Positions 1-10,984 of a stretch of DNA of 64,000 nucleotides are shown here, in pieces. The stretch spans positions 19,618,207 through 19,682,206 of the forward strand of contig OY783208.1 of the NCBI GenBank assembly GCA_963678705.1, written 5' to 3'. Made by a program: the position numbers and the translations under genes. The DNA is from Panorpa germanica. Lineage: Eukaryota > Arthropoda > Insecta > Mecoptera > Panorpidae. The stretch's first letter is position 1; every line of letters begins with the position of its first letter. The notes beneath the pieces were generated by a model. The model searched no databases, was not told the DNA's origin, and was given only the letters and a program-made list of their open reading frames with translations.

Positions 1-1
1 A

Positions 2-1023
2 CTAGAGAAGATACGGCAAAGGTGGTACTGGCCCCGTTGCGGAGCCTCAGTAAATCGTTGGTCTCGAAATTGTGACACTTGTACGGCCAGTAAAGGACCC
101 CGACAGAGAAATCAAGGACCTATGCATACCTACACGGTGGGAACACCGTTCGAAAGAGTTGGAATGGACATTTTAGGACCACTACCACGGAGCCGAAACG
201 GCAATAAATACGTGTTGATCGTGGTGGATTACTTCACCAAATGGCCTGAAATACTTCCTTTTCCGAATCAAGAAGCGATTACAGTTGCAAAAGTCTTTGT
301 GCAAGAAGTAGTATCGCGTTATGGAGTTCCTTAAGAGCTACATTCGGATCAAGGAAGAAATTTTGAAGCCGCCGTATTCCAGCAGATTTCGAAACTTCTA
401 GGAATGCATAAAACCCGAACTACACCATTACATCCACAGTCGAACGGCATGGTTGAGAGACTAAATCGGACGATAGAAGAATATCTGTCAAAATTTGTCA
501 ATGCTAATCAAGACAATTGGGACGAGATGATACCTCTGTTTTTACTAGCATATCGGTCAGCGGTGCACAAAGCAACACAGCAGACTGATGGGACGAATGG
601 GACGTGAACTCAGGTTACCCTGTGACATGATGTACGGATCTCCTCCCGAAAAAAAGTTTATTGGCAACGAAGAATACTGCGAAACCCTAGCGCAAGAATT
701 AGAAGAGATCCACAAATTTGCAAGAGAACGCCTTCAGTTAGCGACGGATCGCTCGAAAACGCGTTATGATTGTAAGAAACAAATTCAGCTTTTGCAGAAG
801 TGATGCGGTATGGCTCTTCTATTTTAAGAAGAAGATAGGACAAAGCCCTAAGCTACAAGCCAAATGGGAAGAACCGTATTTAATATAGGCTGTCATTTCG
901 GACGTGATATACAAAGTGCAGAGATCAGCCCGAGGAAAATGCATGATTGTTCACCGAGACCGACTCGCAAAGTACGAGGGTGAAAATGCTCCGGACTGGG
1001 AGTTAACTGAATCAGCCGCCTGA
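2..1023 (+). pseudogene. Ty3/gypsy pol, integrase part, decayed
   Basis: This is the 3' end of a gypsy-type pol gene; the rest lies left of the window. Read from base 2 it gives the end of the integrase zinc-binding domain (CDTC at 71-82), then the DDE core: D in GMDILGPLP (about 161), D in HSDQGRNFE (about 350) and E in MVERLN (about 450). After that come the AYRSAVH segment and the C-terminal domain, ending at the TGA at 1021-1023. The frame is broken by a TAA at 332-334, a frameshift near 588-600 and another near 800. Pol stops 46 bp before the LTR, so there is no room for an env gene. It is non-functional. The integrase call is secure; the clade within Ty3/gypsy is not. Confidence 0.9.
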
Positions 1024-1069
1024 TGAAAATTATAAGCATTAGGGACGAGCGCTTTTAAGAGAGGGAAAG

Positions 1070-1912
1070 TGTTACGAATTTGCGGGCGTCTGAGCATACA
1101 CAAATTATAGTTATAAAATAATAACTGGAATTAGCAGAAAAGGTTGCGCATCCCTGTACAAATATCAGGACATTTTGATAACGAAGCTGTTTACAAGTTG
1201 GCGCATAACTGATACGCGTGTTCCTGGAAATGAACATAAACAACTGCATACCATGCACTTGTGTTATTGTTTACGAGTGAACTTTCTAGAATCAAATATT
1301 ACGCGTGTTGAGTGGAACGTCATAGAAATAGTCGGAAGGTCAAAACAGCGTATTTGGTTAATTATAGGAATATTCTGGAAAGTCAAAGGTGTTGTGACCA
1401 GGGGTAGAGTACTGCGCAAACCGCTGATATAAAAGGAGCAGAGCATCGCGTCGCGAGTCAGTTTTTCCATCAGCAGTCAGTCCGCAAGAAAACATCAGTC
1501 AGAGAAAAATAAGTGCACAGTGAAATATTAAAAAGTAATAATTATAAAGTAGTTGTAATTGTTTTGTGTTAATAAATAACGTTTGTAAAAGTGTTAATTC
1601 TTCTTATTATTTTAATTGTGGCTATTTCTTAATTTAATAAGTTACAACGCGACTAAATAGTGTAAACAATTGCACCCGCTCGGCAATTGAAAGAACTCCA
1701 GTCGCAGGCGTACTACGGCGTATATTTAGAAGGTTCGAGAAGCCTAATCTCCAAATTTGTACCTTTAGCGTCCTAGAAGGTTCCAGAGCCAGACTCCCTT
1801 CATTCCCCTTTTACGCCCTTACAAGTTTGTATCATTTAGTGTTAGAAGCTGAAGAGGATAGTTGCAACGTGCACACAGGCCGTCTCCGTCGTCGCCAAGA
1901 AAAATTGTAACA
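1070..1912 (+). repeat. 3' LTR of the gypsy element
   Basis: The 843-bp LTR starts TGTTAC and ends GTAACA, a six-base inverted terminal repeat with canonical TG/CA ends. A purine-rich tract (AAGAGAGGGAAAG) sits directly upstream, as expected of a plus-strand priming site. It holds a promoter (listed separately) and AATAAATAA near 1570 as a polyadenylation signal. The partner 5' LTR is outside the window, so target-site duplication and age cannot be assessed. Confidence 0.82.
1428..1462 (+). promoter_or_regulatory. LTR core promoter: TATA box plus initiator
   Basis: TATAAAA at 1428-1434 is followed by TCAGT at 1458-1462, the arthropod initiator. The initiator A (1460) lies 32 bases downstream of the TATA box start, textbook spacing for an insect RNA polymerase II promoter. 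This would be the start of the retroelement transcript and the U3/R boundary. Confidence 0.7.
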
Positions 1913-3526
1913 ATATAATATTAAATACAATCATTATACAATCCGTATTTCCAAACACATATTAAATGAATTATTAATTATTTCTAGTGGTTGTTCTTTA
2001 CAAAAAAAATTTGTTGTCAAGCTCTTGAGATATATCCATTTTTAAATGTCAAAAATTTAAATTTATTCAAATGTCACATGGAAAAAAATAAACAAAAAAT
2101 AGCTGTGCTGCCAAATGTAAGACTCACGTCACGTAATAATCTTCTTCCCTTTACTCCGCAAATGCTCAAATCTATCCCCACCCTTCAAAATTCACCATTA
2201 CACACGCCCTTGCTTATACATCCTTAAGGGATGAATATGAAATATTTAGATAGAAAGAGAAAGATAGATAGTGTTATATTTGTTGATATAATATGTACTT
2301 TTAGTTGATATTTAGATCTCGTTGTGAAAAGATATAACTTTTAGTGCTAAATAATAAATAAAAGACAAGTTTTATTTTATCTAACCTAACTAATATATGT
2401 AATAGCAAGAATTGTAGAAATCGAAGGTAAGTACATATATCGTATTTTATTAAATGTTTCTTTCTTTTTATATCATAAAATATAAAAATATAATTATTAG
2501 GAATTAATTTATTATAAAAAATTACTTTAATCAATTTATTATTATAATTCATTTATAACAGTAATTGTGATATGGTAAAACATACTGTGCAGTATATGTA
2601 ATTTTATTAATTAGTTAAATTATTTTTCAGTCACTAAAGTAAAAGTCAGAAATAATAATAATAATAATAAACTAGGAATACATAGACAAGAGCTAAAAAA
2701 GTTTAACTGCGAACAAAGTCGTATCTCCGCGATCATATATATTTAATAGGATCGGGTTGTTTATCAAAAAGTTATTGAAATTATTGTTTTATATAAGAAC
2801 TTTTATTAATTATTATGAAATTATAAAATAGTCTATATTGAAGTAAATTACCAATTGTACAACGTTTTACTTTGCTTTTTATTACATAAAATGCAAAAGG
2901 TTTATCCTATTCTTTAACTTTTATTATTATGATTATTATAATATTCATATTATTAACTTTTTATTAAACTTTGTAAATAAAATTGAATTATTAATGTAAA
3001 CTGTATGTAATGTAGCAATATATGATAGCGAGGATTAATATTGATCAATATTAAAAATATTGGTCAGTTAATCTACCGTCGTAGTTGTCTCTGGTTCTAT
3101 GGGTCACTTGTCATAAGTCTCTGGTAAAAACCTAAAGTTAGATTTGTACAGAAAAAGTTCACAGAGATATAAAAAATTCACCATTTAAGGGACTACAATA
3201 TTGAAAAATTATTAGCCTTGTGTTACCCACGTACCTGTTTAGTGTCACACAGTTTAAATAAAGCCCAAAATAAATATTTATTGGAAATTTTGTTTTAAAA
3301 ATTCAACTGTAATCTGCCGGTAAGTGGAAACTCATAACATTATTAGTTTATAAATTATTAAAGAGCTTACTCAATTATTATTTTATTATTTTCTGTACAA
3401 AATGAAAAATGAAAACTTACTTAACATAATTTTCTGAAATCGGTAATAATAAAACTCTAATAAAAAGTTAAGAAATAGAAAATTTTCACAATGTATAAAA
3501 ATTAAGTACGTTCTTAAGAAAATTAA
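1913..3526. other. Gene-free AT-rich stretch
   Basis: No coding region, RNA gene or recognisable element is seen. There is a short ATA trinucleotide run near 2652-2670 and generally low-complexity AT-rich sequence. The few open frames have no domain-like composition. Confidence 0.6.
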
Positions 3527-3963
3527 TCTAGTCTAGTATATAAAATTCTCGTGTTGCGGTGTTTGTTCCCAAACTCCTCCGAAACGGCTAAACCGATTTT
3601 GATAAAATTTTGTGTGCTTATCGGGTAGGTCTGAGAATCGGCCAACATCTATTTTTCATACCCCTAAATGTTAAGGGTGGTCCACATCAAAAATTTTCTT
3701 AAATTTTTTGGACAAAATTATTTGTTTTTATTCTTTCGTGATTTAGCATTGAAAAATACATTTATTTCTAAAATTTCACCCTTATACGATAAACCCATGA
3801 TTTTTAATCGAAACTTTTATATTATTGTGTTCCATCCACAGATTCACAAGATGGCAATCGAATATAATAATTGTATTAAACTATAGTTTTAATGTATTTC
3901 TTAGAAAAAAATATTTCCTAGAAATGACGTATATGGCAAAACAACGTTTGCCGGGTCAGCTAG
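3527..3963 (+). mobile_element. Short non-autonomous Helitron
   Basis: The element begins TCTAGT, ends CTAG, and is flanked by A (3526) and T (3964), the Helitron A|T insertion site. A hairpin (GGCAAA...TTTGCC) lies about 10 bases before the CTAG end. There is no Rep or helicase coding. The 5' 160 bases and the last 60 match, in reverse orientation, the ends of the element at 29320-31037, so the two belong to one family. Confidence 0.85.
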
Positions 3964-4183
3964 TTATCTTATAATTTTAAATAAATATATCTATTATTAA
4001 TACATATATCTATATATATTTAAACTTTACATATTTACATTCAAATACATATAGCAATAGTAATTCTATTACGATTGTTTTGAATAACTTAGAATCAGTA
4101 ATCGAAATTAAAACAGAGGAAATATAAAACCAACCTAGTAAAGACGACATTTTATTTTATATTGATAAATTTATTTGTTACAG

Positions 4184-5180
4184 ATTTTATTGGAAACCCA
4201 TTTACAACCAACCTTTAAAGAAAACAATATTGAATTTAGAACATAATATGACAGATCCACTACATTCAAGGATAATCCGCAATGGATTGTTAGTAAGTCA
4301 AGAAGATATGCAAGAAAACGGGTTCCCTATTTACGAAGCTGACACATCTGAAGCTTATTTCTATGTAAAGCCGTTTCACGCAGAATTTACTAAGATGGAG
4401 GGCGTACGGACCTGTTGCCGATGCCGAAAAGAATTTGAATCTGATAAGAGTAAAGAAAGATGTAAATATCACGATGGGAGAAAGTGCCAATATCAAGATG
4501 AAAATATGAAAAGAATTAAGAAATACGATTGCTGTTATCAAGATATTAAAACTCCTGGTTGCACAACGGCTCGAGAACATGTTTGGACTGGATACGAGCC
4601 ATAATGGAATGGTCCGTTTTCTGATTATTTCACTACGAATAAGCTACCTGCGAATTGGGAGCAAAAATCAAATGTTTTTGCGATAGACACAGAAATATGT
4701 TACACTACAAATGGTCTAGAAGTTACAAAAGTGTGCATCGTAGATTCCAGGGGCTTATTGGTGTATGACAGATATATTAAGGCATCATCTCCAGTAGTAG
4801 ACTACAATACCAAGTTCTCTGGAGTAACTGAAATGCATCTTGAGAATGCACCAACTCTACAAGTTGTGCAAAAATTTTTAATTTCATTGTTCAACTCCAA
4901 CACCATCTTAATAGGACATGATCTAGAGAACGACCTTCGTGCTCTTAAAATTGTTCATGACAAAGTCGTTGACACATCTTTGTTATTTCCAAAACAATGT
5001 AATAAAGTAGGTTCAAAAAGGTCCCTGAAGGAACTGACTGCTACGTACCTTGACCAAAACATACAAAACAGTTTAACTGGACACTCTTGCTTTGAGGACG
5101 CGTTATCTGCATTAAATTTAGTAATGTATTTTCTAAATAGTAATAATACAATGCAGTCACCAGGATTTATCATGTATTAA
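4184..5180 (+). pseudogene. REXO1: REXO1-like RNA exonuclease, terminal exon with one stop
   Basis: A DEDDh 3'-5' RNA exonuclease of the REXO1 (RNA exonuclease 1) family. TTTGTTACAG at 4174-4183 is a good splice acceptor, and the reading frame opens there with FYWKPIYNQPLKKT. A zinc-binding module follows (CCRCRKEF, CKYHDGR, CCYQD, then C and H near TAREHV), then the exonuclease: motif I AIDTE, motif II GHDLENDL and motif III GHSCFEDA. All five catalytic residues (D, E, D, H, D) are present. One TAA at 4602-4604 lies between the zinc module and the exonuclease; the frame otherwise stays open to 5180. The first downstream ATG (about 4731) falls after motif I, so reinitiation could not rebuild the active site. 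A possible polyadenylation signal AATAAA is near 5300. It is probably a duplicated, recently broken copy, though upstream exons were not found. The family call is firm. Confidence 0.85.
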
Positions 5181-6896
5181 TTAAATGTTTTAAAATTACT
5201 GTAACGCTAATAAGTATTATGCATAGTTTGTTAAATCCTGTGAGAGAGGGAGAGAGTTTGTAAATTTTTTTGTTTGATATTGTTATTTGTAAGATTATAA
5301 ATAAATCAAAAAATGATTAAAAATTAAACAGAATAATTTATATGAGCTTATTCGGTTGCCCAAAGCAATTCGGTGTTCTCTTTCTTGTGTTTCTAATTTT
5401 CGTTTATTTGTCACTTGCAAAGCGCTAGTAAACAATGCTGAATGAACGCATCGAACAACGCTAGATCGGTTCACTAATGAATTCATTCGGTACTTTTGAT
5501 ACCAGCTAATATCAGTTGATATCAAAAAATTAAAATGTTAAAAAAAATTATATTTTATCACGTGACCTGAAACGATTTTTAATTGGTAAACAAACCACGT
5601 TGCTCTGGTCATCTTTCTTTTTTCGATTGTAAGTTTCTGATATAGTGACAGCTAGTAACTGTTTCAAATTGTATGCTCAATTTATATACCATATATATAT
5701 ATATTTTTCGTTATAATAATATGGAGAAAGGGTGCGTAAAAGCACAAGCAAACAATTTATCAAAAAATAATTCTTTTTGAAGTGCTTAGATATTTAGAAA
5801 ACAGCAAAGCAAATTATGTACTTTACTAGCGTTTACTGCCGTCGCAAGTGACATCTGTCTTTCATGTATGAATTGATTTTTATTTCAAATTTCAATCCCA
5901 CTTTAAAATTACCATACTTAACACGTTCTACATAAATTTTACATATAAAAACAAATAATTTTTATAATAAACTGACTAAAAAAATATATTTTTTAATTTC
6001 TTCTTTCACAATGGTGTGTAGTGAGTTTCAAATTTGGTTCAAAAGTTAAATTCTTTGTGTGTCAAGTGTCTAACTAGAACTTGCTCCTAGTAGACTGATT
6101 CTCGCAGCACTGTAGGGGTAAATAGAGTTTTCTATGTGCTTAGCTTTGTCCTATTTGGTCTAGTAAACGTCGAAGTTAAACACTGATTGCTTTCACTTTA
6201 ATACATTCATTAATTAACAAAACTTGTTTATTTACATGTTGCGGGCTAAGCGTGGTTGCAGGCCATTATATATATTTATATATATAGAGTTTTGTGCCAA
6301 AACACAACGGCTTATTTTATAGTTAAAGACGGGTGCAAAAATTTCTTAAAATAGTAATACTTACTATATACAGGGTGTCCCAATATTAAACGATAAGGCG
6401 GCACCAGAAGGTGGTCCTGCTACACAAGAAAAAAAAAATTATCTCATTTTGTTTAGGAATTAGAAAGAAAAATAATTTTTTTTCGAAAATTGAAACACCT
6501 TAAGATGTTTTTAACTACCAAGACCTCAATTTTTCAAATACTTTTAATTTCTTTTTGTAACAACAACCTAAATAGGACTGCTATCCACCACAAGCATTAA
6601 AAATTCCAGAATGCTAGTAGTTTTTACACAAAAATCAATCGAAATTATTTTTTTCCTTAAAATTTTTAAAGATTTTTACTTTCTGTCCACTTTAACTCAT
6701 CGTTGTGTAAAAAGAAGTATGAACACTACTACAGCAATTTTTTTTTTTAAATTGGCGCTTGTTCTATTGAGCAAGTAAAATGCATTTTATTTACTACATT
6801 TAAATTTAGCGGGTTAAGAAATACTGTATTCCACAAACTAGTAATACTAAATACTAATATATGTAATACTAAAAACTCATTAATAATATAAATTAA
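5181..6896. other. Gene-free stretch
   Basis: No gene is supported. It contains poly-A/T runs, a short TA run near 5690-5702, and the phrase ACAGGGTGTCCC at about 6372, which resembles ends of several insect transposon families but has no partner here. The last bases are the flank of a Helitron insertion. Confidence 0.5.
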
Positions 6897-8457
6897 CTAG
6901 CAAACCCGGCGAACTCCGTTTCGCCATCAGATGGCTTCGTTTTATGTAACATTTCGTTTGGTGATTAAAAGATGAAGAAAAAATTTTTTTTTGTTTTATA
7001 TTTGAAAAGGAAAAATTTTATGTCATTTCACAACAGTAATGAATTCATTTCGATTAGTGTTATTTAGTTGAACTTCTCTAAGTAAATGAAAGTGAATCCA
7101 AAGTAAATACTGAATCGAAGCGTTATACGTGTCCGCAAATTATCCGTTTCATTGAAGTGCTCTTTGGTAAACCACATTTTTTGTTTTTTGGTCTGACGTT
7201 AACACAAACAAAGCGGATGGTTTCCCAACTCGTGAACACGCAACGTATAACTGCCCATGTGAAAAACAATGATTTTCTAAATTTATCCCGCAAACACTAA
7301 GCGATTGGCCTTGCGACTTGTTAATTGTCATTGCGAACGCAAGGCGAACTGGAAATTGCAATCGTTTGAAGTCAAACGGAAGATCAGTCGGAATCATTGG
7401 TATTCGAGGAATACATACATTTTCACCTGCGTACTTTCCGTTAATAATGGTTGCCTCAATCAAATTCGGCATAAGTCTTTTTATCGAAAGTCGAGTATCG
7501 TTGCAAAGTCGCGGTGAATTCAAATTACGCAATATCATAATAACTGTACCAACTTTGAGTTGCAAGTTATGTGGTGGAAATCCTGGTAACTCCAGAGAGT
7601 TCAAAAACTCCGTTGGATAATTTACTACATCATCGGGATTTGTTATGGAATCAACGGATTTGTATGTCACCAAATCGCCAGCAATTTTTGATTGAATGGT
7701 GAAATTCAGTGCTTGTCATCATTATTCTTTGCGGCAAGAATTGCTCGTTGACTTAACCAAGCATACTTCTGATAATTCTCACTAATGTTTGGGAAAACAT
7801 TTTCAATAAGAGCTAATTGAGAGTCTACAAATCGGCAAAAGTCGTTGGTAAGAGTAATTAATCCAGATGTCGCATCAACTCGGACTTTTCCATTTCCAAC
7901 AGCTAACAATTGTTTGGAAAATTGTGCAGCACTTTGATCATTTTGAAGTTAAACTCTGATATTAGTGGTTAGCAATAAACACGCCGGTGCGTGATACATT
8001 GTTTGACAGCTACTCCTCGATATGTTTGGCATTGGTGGCCATTCACAGTTTTCAAATGCGCAAATGATTTTGGTCCACGTACGTTTACCAACAGCAGTCG
8101 CAAATAAAAACATTCATCATTTCTAGGATGATGTATACATGCGACCTAGTTATTATTAATTTTAATTTCATATTATATATAACAGCACTTGTGTTGGTAT
8201 TCAATGTATCACGCACCGGCGCCATCTACTTAAAATATTGGTTTGTATCTATGCTATGTATCAGAGATGGCGCTGTATGTGAAAAAAGATTTTCCCGCTT
8301 TTCTGTTGAAATTTTTTCTCAATTCCTGAATTTTCCTTGCTATAAACCTCACGGAGCCCGAGACCTTTCCAACGAATGCAAAACCGTGAAAATCGGTTCG
8401 TGCGTTCTGGAGTTATAACGTCAGGAAGAAAAACCCGACTTATTTTTATAGAGTAGA
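6897..8457 (-). mobile_element. Helitron derivative 1 (keeps helicase)
   Basis: On the minus strand the element starts TCTACTC (8457) and ends CTAG (6897-6900), with A and T flanks. The 3' end has a hairpin, GGCGAA...TTCGCC. It contains a short tail of Rep coding (about 8146-7990) followed by the C-terminal part of the helicase; the rest of Rep and the helicase N-terminus are gone. Both ends match Helitron derivative 2 at 10856-14165. The phrase GTATCACGCACCGGCG recurs at the internal joints of both elements, suggesting deletion through short homology. Confidence 0.85.
7149..7970 (-). pseudogene. Helitron helicase (Pif1-like), C-terminal fragment
   Basis: The C-terminal third of a Pif1-like superfamily 1B DNA helicase, the motor that unwinds DNA during Helitron rolling-circle transposition. 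Read on the minus strand it has QLLAVGNGKVRVD near the start, LELPGFPPHNLQLKVG, then FAMTINKSQGQSL (motif V region) and LYVACSRVG (motif VI). The Walker A motif and N-terminal half are missing. A small frameshift near 7675-7705 splits the fragment. It is a relic and cannot encode an active helicase. Confidence 0.88.
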
Positions 8458-8458
8458 T

Positions 8459-8834
8459 AAAGAATAATAAGTTTTTATTTTATTTAACAATGCCAATAAT
8501 TAATTATTTAGCAATGGGCTTATATGTATTGGGTTAAATAAAATAAAAACTTATTATTCTTTGATTGGACTTGATTATTTGACTACCAACAGCTAGAAAA
8601 CATTACTACAGCATTGACCTACTCAACAAATAACTGACGTTAAAATGCATTTCTCGTCATACAAATTTGATCGACCATTTCTATCGCTGAAACTACAATT
8701 CAAACTTTTAATTGCTATATCTCCGTCAACATTTAGATATTTAATAAAATAGAAACGCCAATACACATTTATTAACATCAATTTCAATCAACAATTGAAA
8801 AATCGACCACTAAAAAATGAGGACGCAAGCCCAT
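8459..8834 (+). repeat. Rearranged MITE copy left of zinc-finger gene A
   Basis: It ends with the family terminus (GACGCAAGCCCAT at 8822-8834) and contains the inner segment starting GTTAAATAAAATAAAAACTT. An inverted copy of that segment (8459-8490) lies just before it, so the left arm has been rearranged or deleted. The same arrangement is found at 48695-49076, within the duplicated block. Confidence 0.65.
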
Positions 8835-9691
8835 TTCTTAATTAATATCTTCACAGTCGATTAATTTAAATCATAATTTGCACAAACGTTACGAATTGTA
8901 ACTGCCCAGCTTTCATCATGTTTAAAAAATTATTTATAATAAAAACACAAACATTTTTAGTAAAAATACATTAAACGCAAATGACGGCAAATATTGAATA
9001 TAATTCTAAGAAATGATTCTTGGCTTAATGATTAAAAAAGTACAGTGTTAATAGGCTTGTGAAGTTCAATTTTATTGAGAGGTTTACACATTAATTAAAA
9101 AATACTTTGAAAATAGATTGTATTACAACAAAATAAAGTTGACATCAATCATCGAATAAATATTCAGGTTCATAAATCCCGCCCGTCCTCGAACCATAAA
9201 CGCATTTATAATAAAGAAAACTGTAATATCTTAATTTTGACAGCACATTGTAAGGTTTTACTCAGTTCATCTTATTCTATTCATATTTTATAAAAAGATT
9301 AATAGAAGGCTGTAGATTTTTGAGAAAAGTGGTAAATTAATATATAAATACCGTACTATATTAAAATGAATTTTTATTTTACCTAATTAATTACTTTAGA
9401 TTTTAGGGAGTAAGAAACAAAATATTAAAATGGTTATTGCCTTAAGGGTTTTAATCTTGCCTTTTATATAAACTTTATTTATTTAGTTAATGTTTTACAA
9501 AGCATACATTTATTACATAAAAGCTTTTACGTTAATTTAGCTTACCTTCACTTATTTATTTTTATTATGTCACATAGTTTTGTTTCATTTCTTAAACACC
9601 TCAGATTTAATTTATTAACACAGATTTCTTATTTTTTTGTTGCTAAAATTTGTTTTTGTTTTTAGCAAACTTCAAAATTGTTTTACATATA
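8835..9691 (+). other. 5' flank of zinc-finger gene A
   Basis: Non-coding. It is nearly identical to 49077-49933 upstream of copy D, and more distantly similar to 17000-18188 and 55110-55990 upstream of copies B and E. It ends with TTTTTGTTTTTAG at 9652-9664, a plausible splice acceptor just before the coding start, so an upstream non-coding exon may exist. Confidence 0.6.
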
Positions 9692-10803
9692 ATGGAGAAT
9701 TGCAAATTAGAACAAATAAAGGTAGAAGTTGATGTGGGGTTAACTGAACCAAACGAGACAGAAAATTTAAGCAAATGTGTGGAAATAGAAATTAAAGAAG
9801 GACGAATCGTCAAAGAAGCAGCGCTATGTGATGAAATAAAAACAGAATTTAAAGAAGAACCAGAATATAACTCAGATGAAGCTACACATTTACTGCGAGA
9901 TGTTTACCTCATTAAGGTTGAAGTTCCAGAGCAACAACGTCAAAGTAAAATGAATACGAACGTGAAGCCTTATATCTGTGATGTATGTAACAAATTGTTG
10001 GACTCTAAAGCAGAAATCATAAAACATTTGCGAGTACATTTAGTAAAGAAACTACATTCATGTAATACATGTAGTAAAATATTTGCTTATTCGTCAATTT
10101 TGAAACGACATGAAAACACACATTTAGTTGTAAAACCATTTTCTTGCGACCTATGTAGAAAACGTTCAGTCTATCGCATGATTTAAAACGACATAAAAAC
10201 ACACATTTGGATGTAAAACCATTTTCTTGCGATGAATGTAGTAAAACGTTCAGTTATTCATCGCATTTAAAAGTCCATAAAAACACACATTTAGTTGTAA
10301 AACCATTTTCTTGCGACGAATGTAGTAAAACGTTCAGTCAATCACAAAGTTTAAAAGACCATAAAAACACACATTTAGGTCTAAAACCATTCTCTTGCGG
10401 CGAATGTATTAAAACGTTCAATCGATCACATGAATTAAATCGACATAAAAATACACATTTAGTTGTAAACCCATTTTCTTGTGACCATTGTAGTAAAACG
10501 TTCAGTGAATCACATGATTTAAAACGACATAAAAACACACATTTGGATGTAAAACCATTTTCTTGCGATGAATGTAGTAAAACGTTCAGTTATTCATCGC
10601 ATTTAAAACAACATAAAAACACACATTTAGACGTAAAACCATTTTCTTGCAACGAATGTAGTAAAACGTTCAGTCGTTCGTCGGATTTAAAACGACATAA
10701 AAACACACATTTAGGTGTAAAACTATTTTCTTGTGGTGTATGTAATAAATGTTTCTCAGCTGCAGGTTCTTTAAAGAGACATCAAAAACGTAATTTGCAT
10801 TAG
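9692..10803 (+). pseudogene. C2H2 zinc-finger protein, paralog A, one frameshift
   Basis: A probable nuclear DNA-binding protein. The ATG at 9692 starts MENCKLEQIKVEVDVGL, an acidic N-terminus of about 85 residues with psi-K-x-E motifs (IKVE, IKTE). Ten C2H2 fingers follow, with THLxVKPFSC linkers. Fingers 1 and 2 (YICDVCNK, HSCNTCSK) differ from the repeated FSCDECSKTF type; the last finger ends HQKRNLH. A single missing base near 10158, in the third finger (TGTAGAAAACG where sister fingers read TGTAGTAAAACG), shifts the frame; fingers 4-10 continue in the other frame to the TAG at 10801-10803. No KRAB, SCAN or ZAD domain is seen. The lesion could be decay or a sequencing error. Confidence 0.85.
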
Positions 10804-10984
10804 GCTAAGTAAATCGTTCTTACATTTCCTAACTTAACTTGTGTGTATACTTGTACTAGCAAACCCGGCGAACTCCGTTTCGCCATCAGATGGCTTCGTT
10901 TTATGTAACATTTCGTTTGGTGATTAAAAGATGAAGAAAATTTTTTTTTTTGTTTTATATTTGAAAATTTTGGAAAAATTTTAT

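Noticed and set aside
4602-4604. Programmed readthrough in the REXO1-like exon
   Set aside because: It is a TAA followed by TGG with no supporting context; a plain nonsense mutation or sequence error is simpler.
6372-6383. ACAGGGTGTCCC as a transposon terminus
   Set aside because: No matching inverted partner or target duplication nearby; the phrase is shared by unrelated insect repeats.
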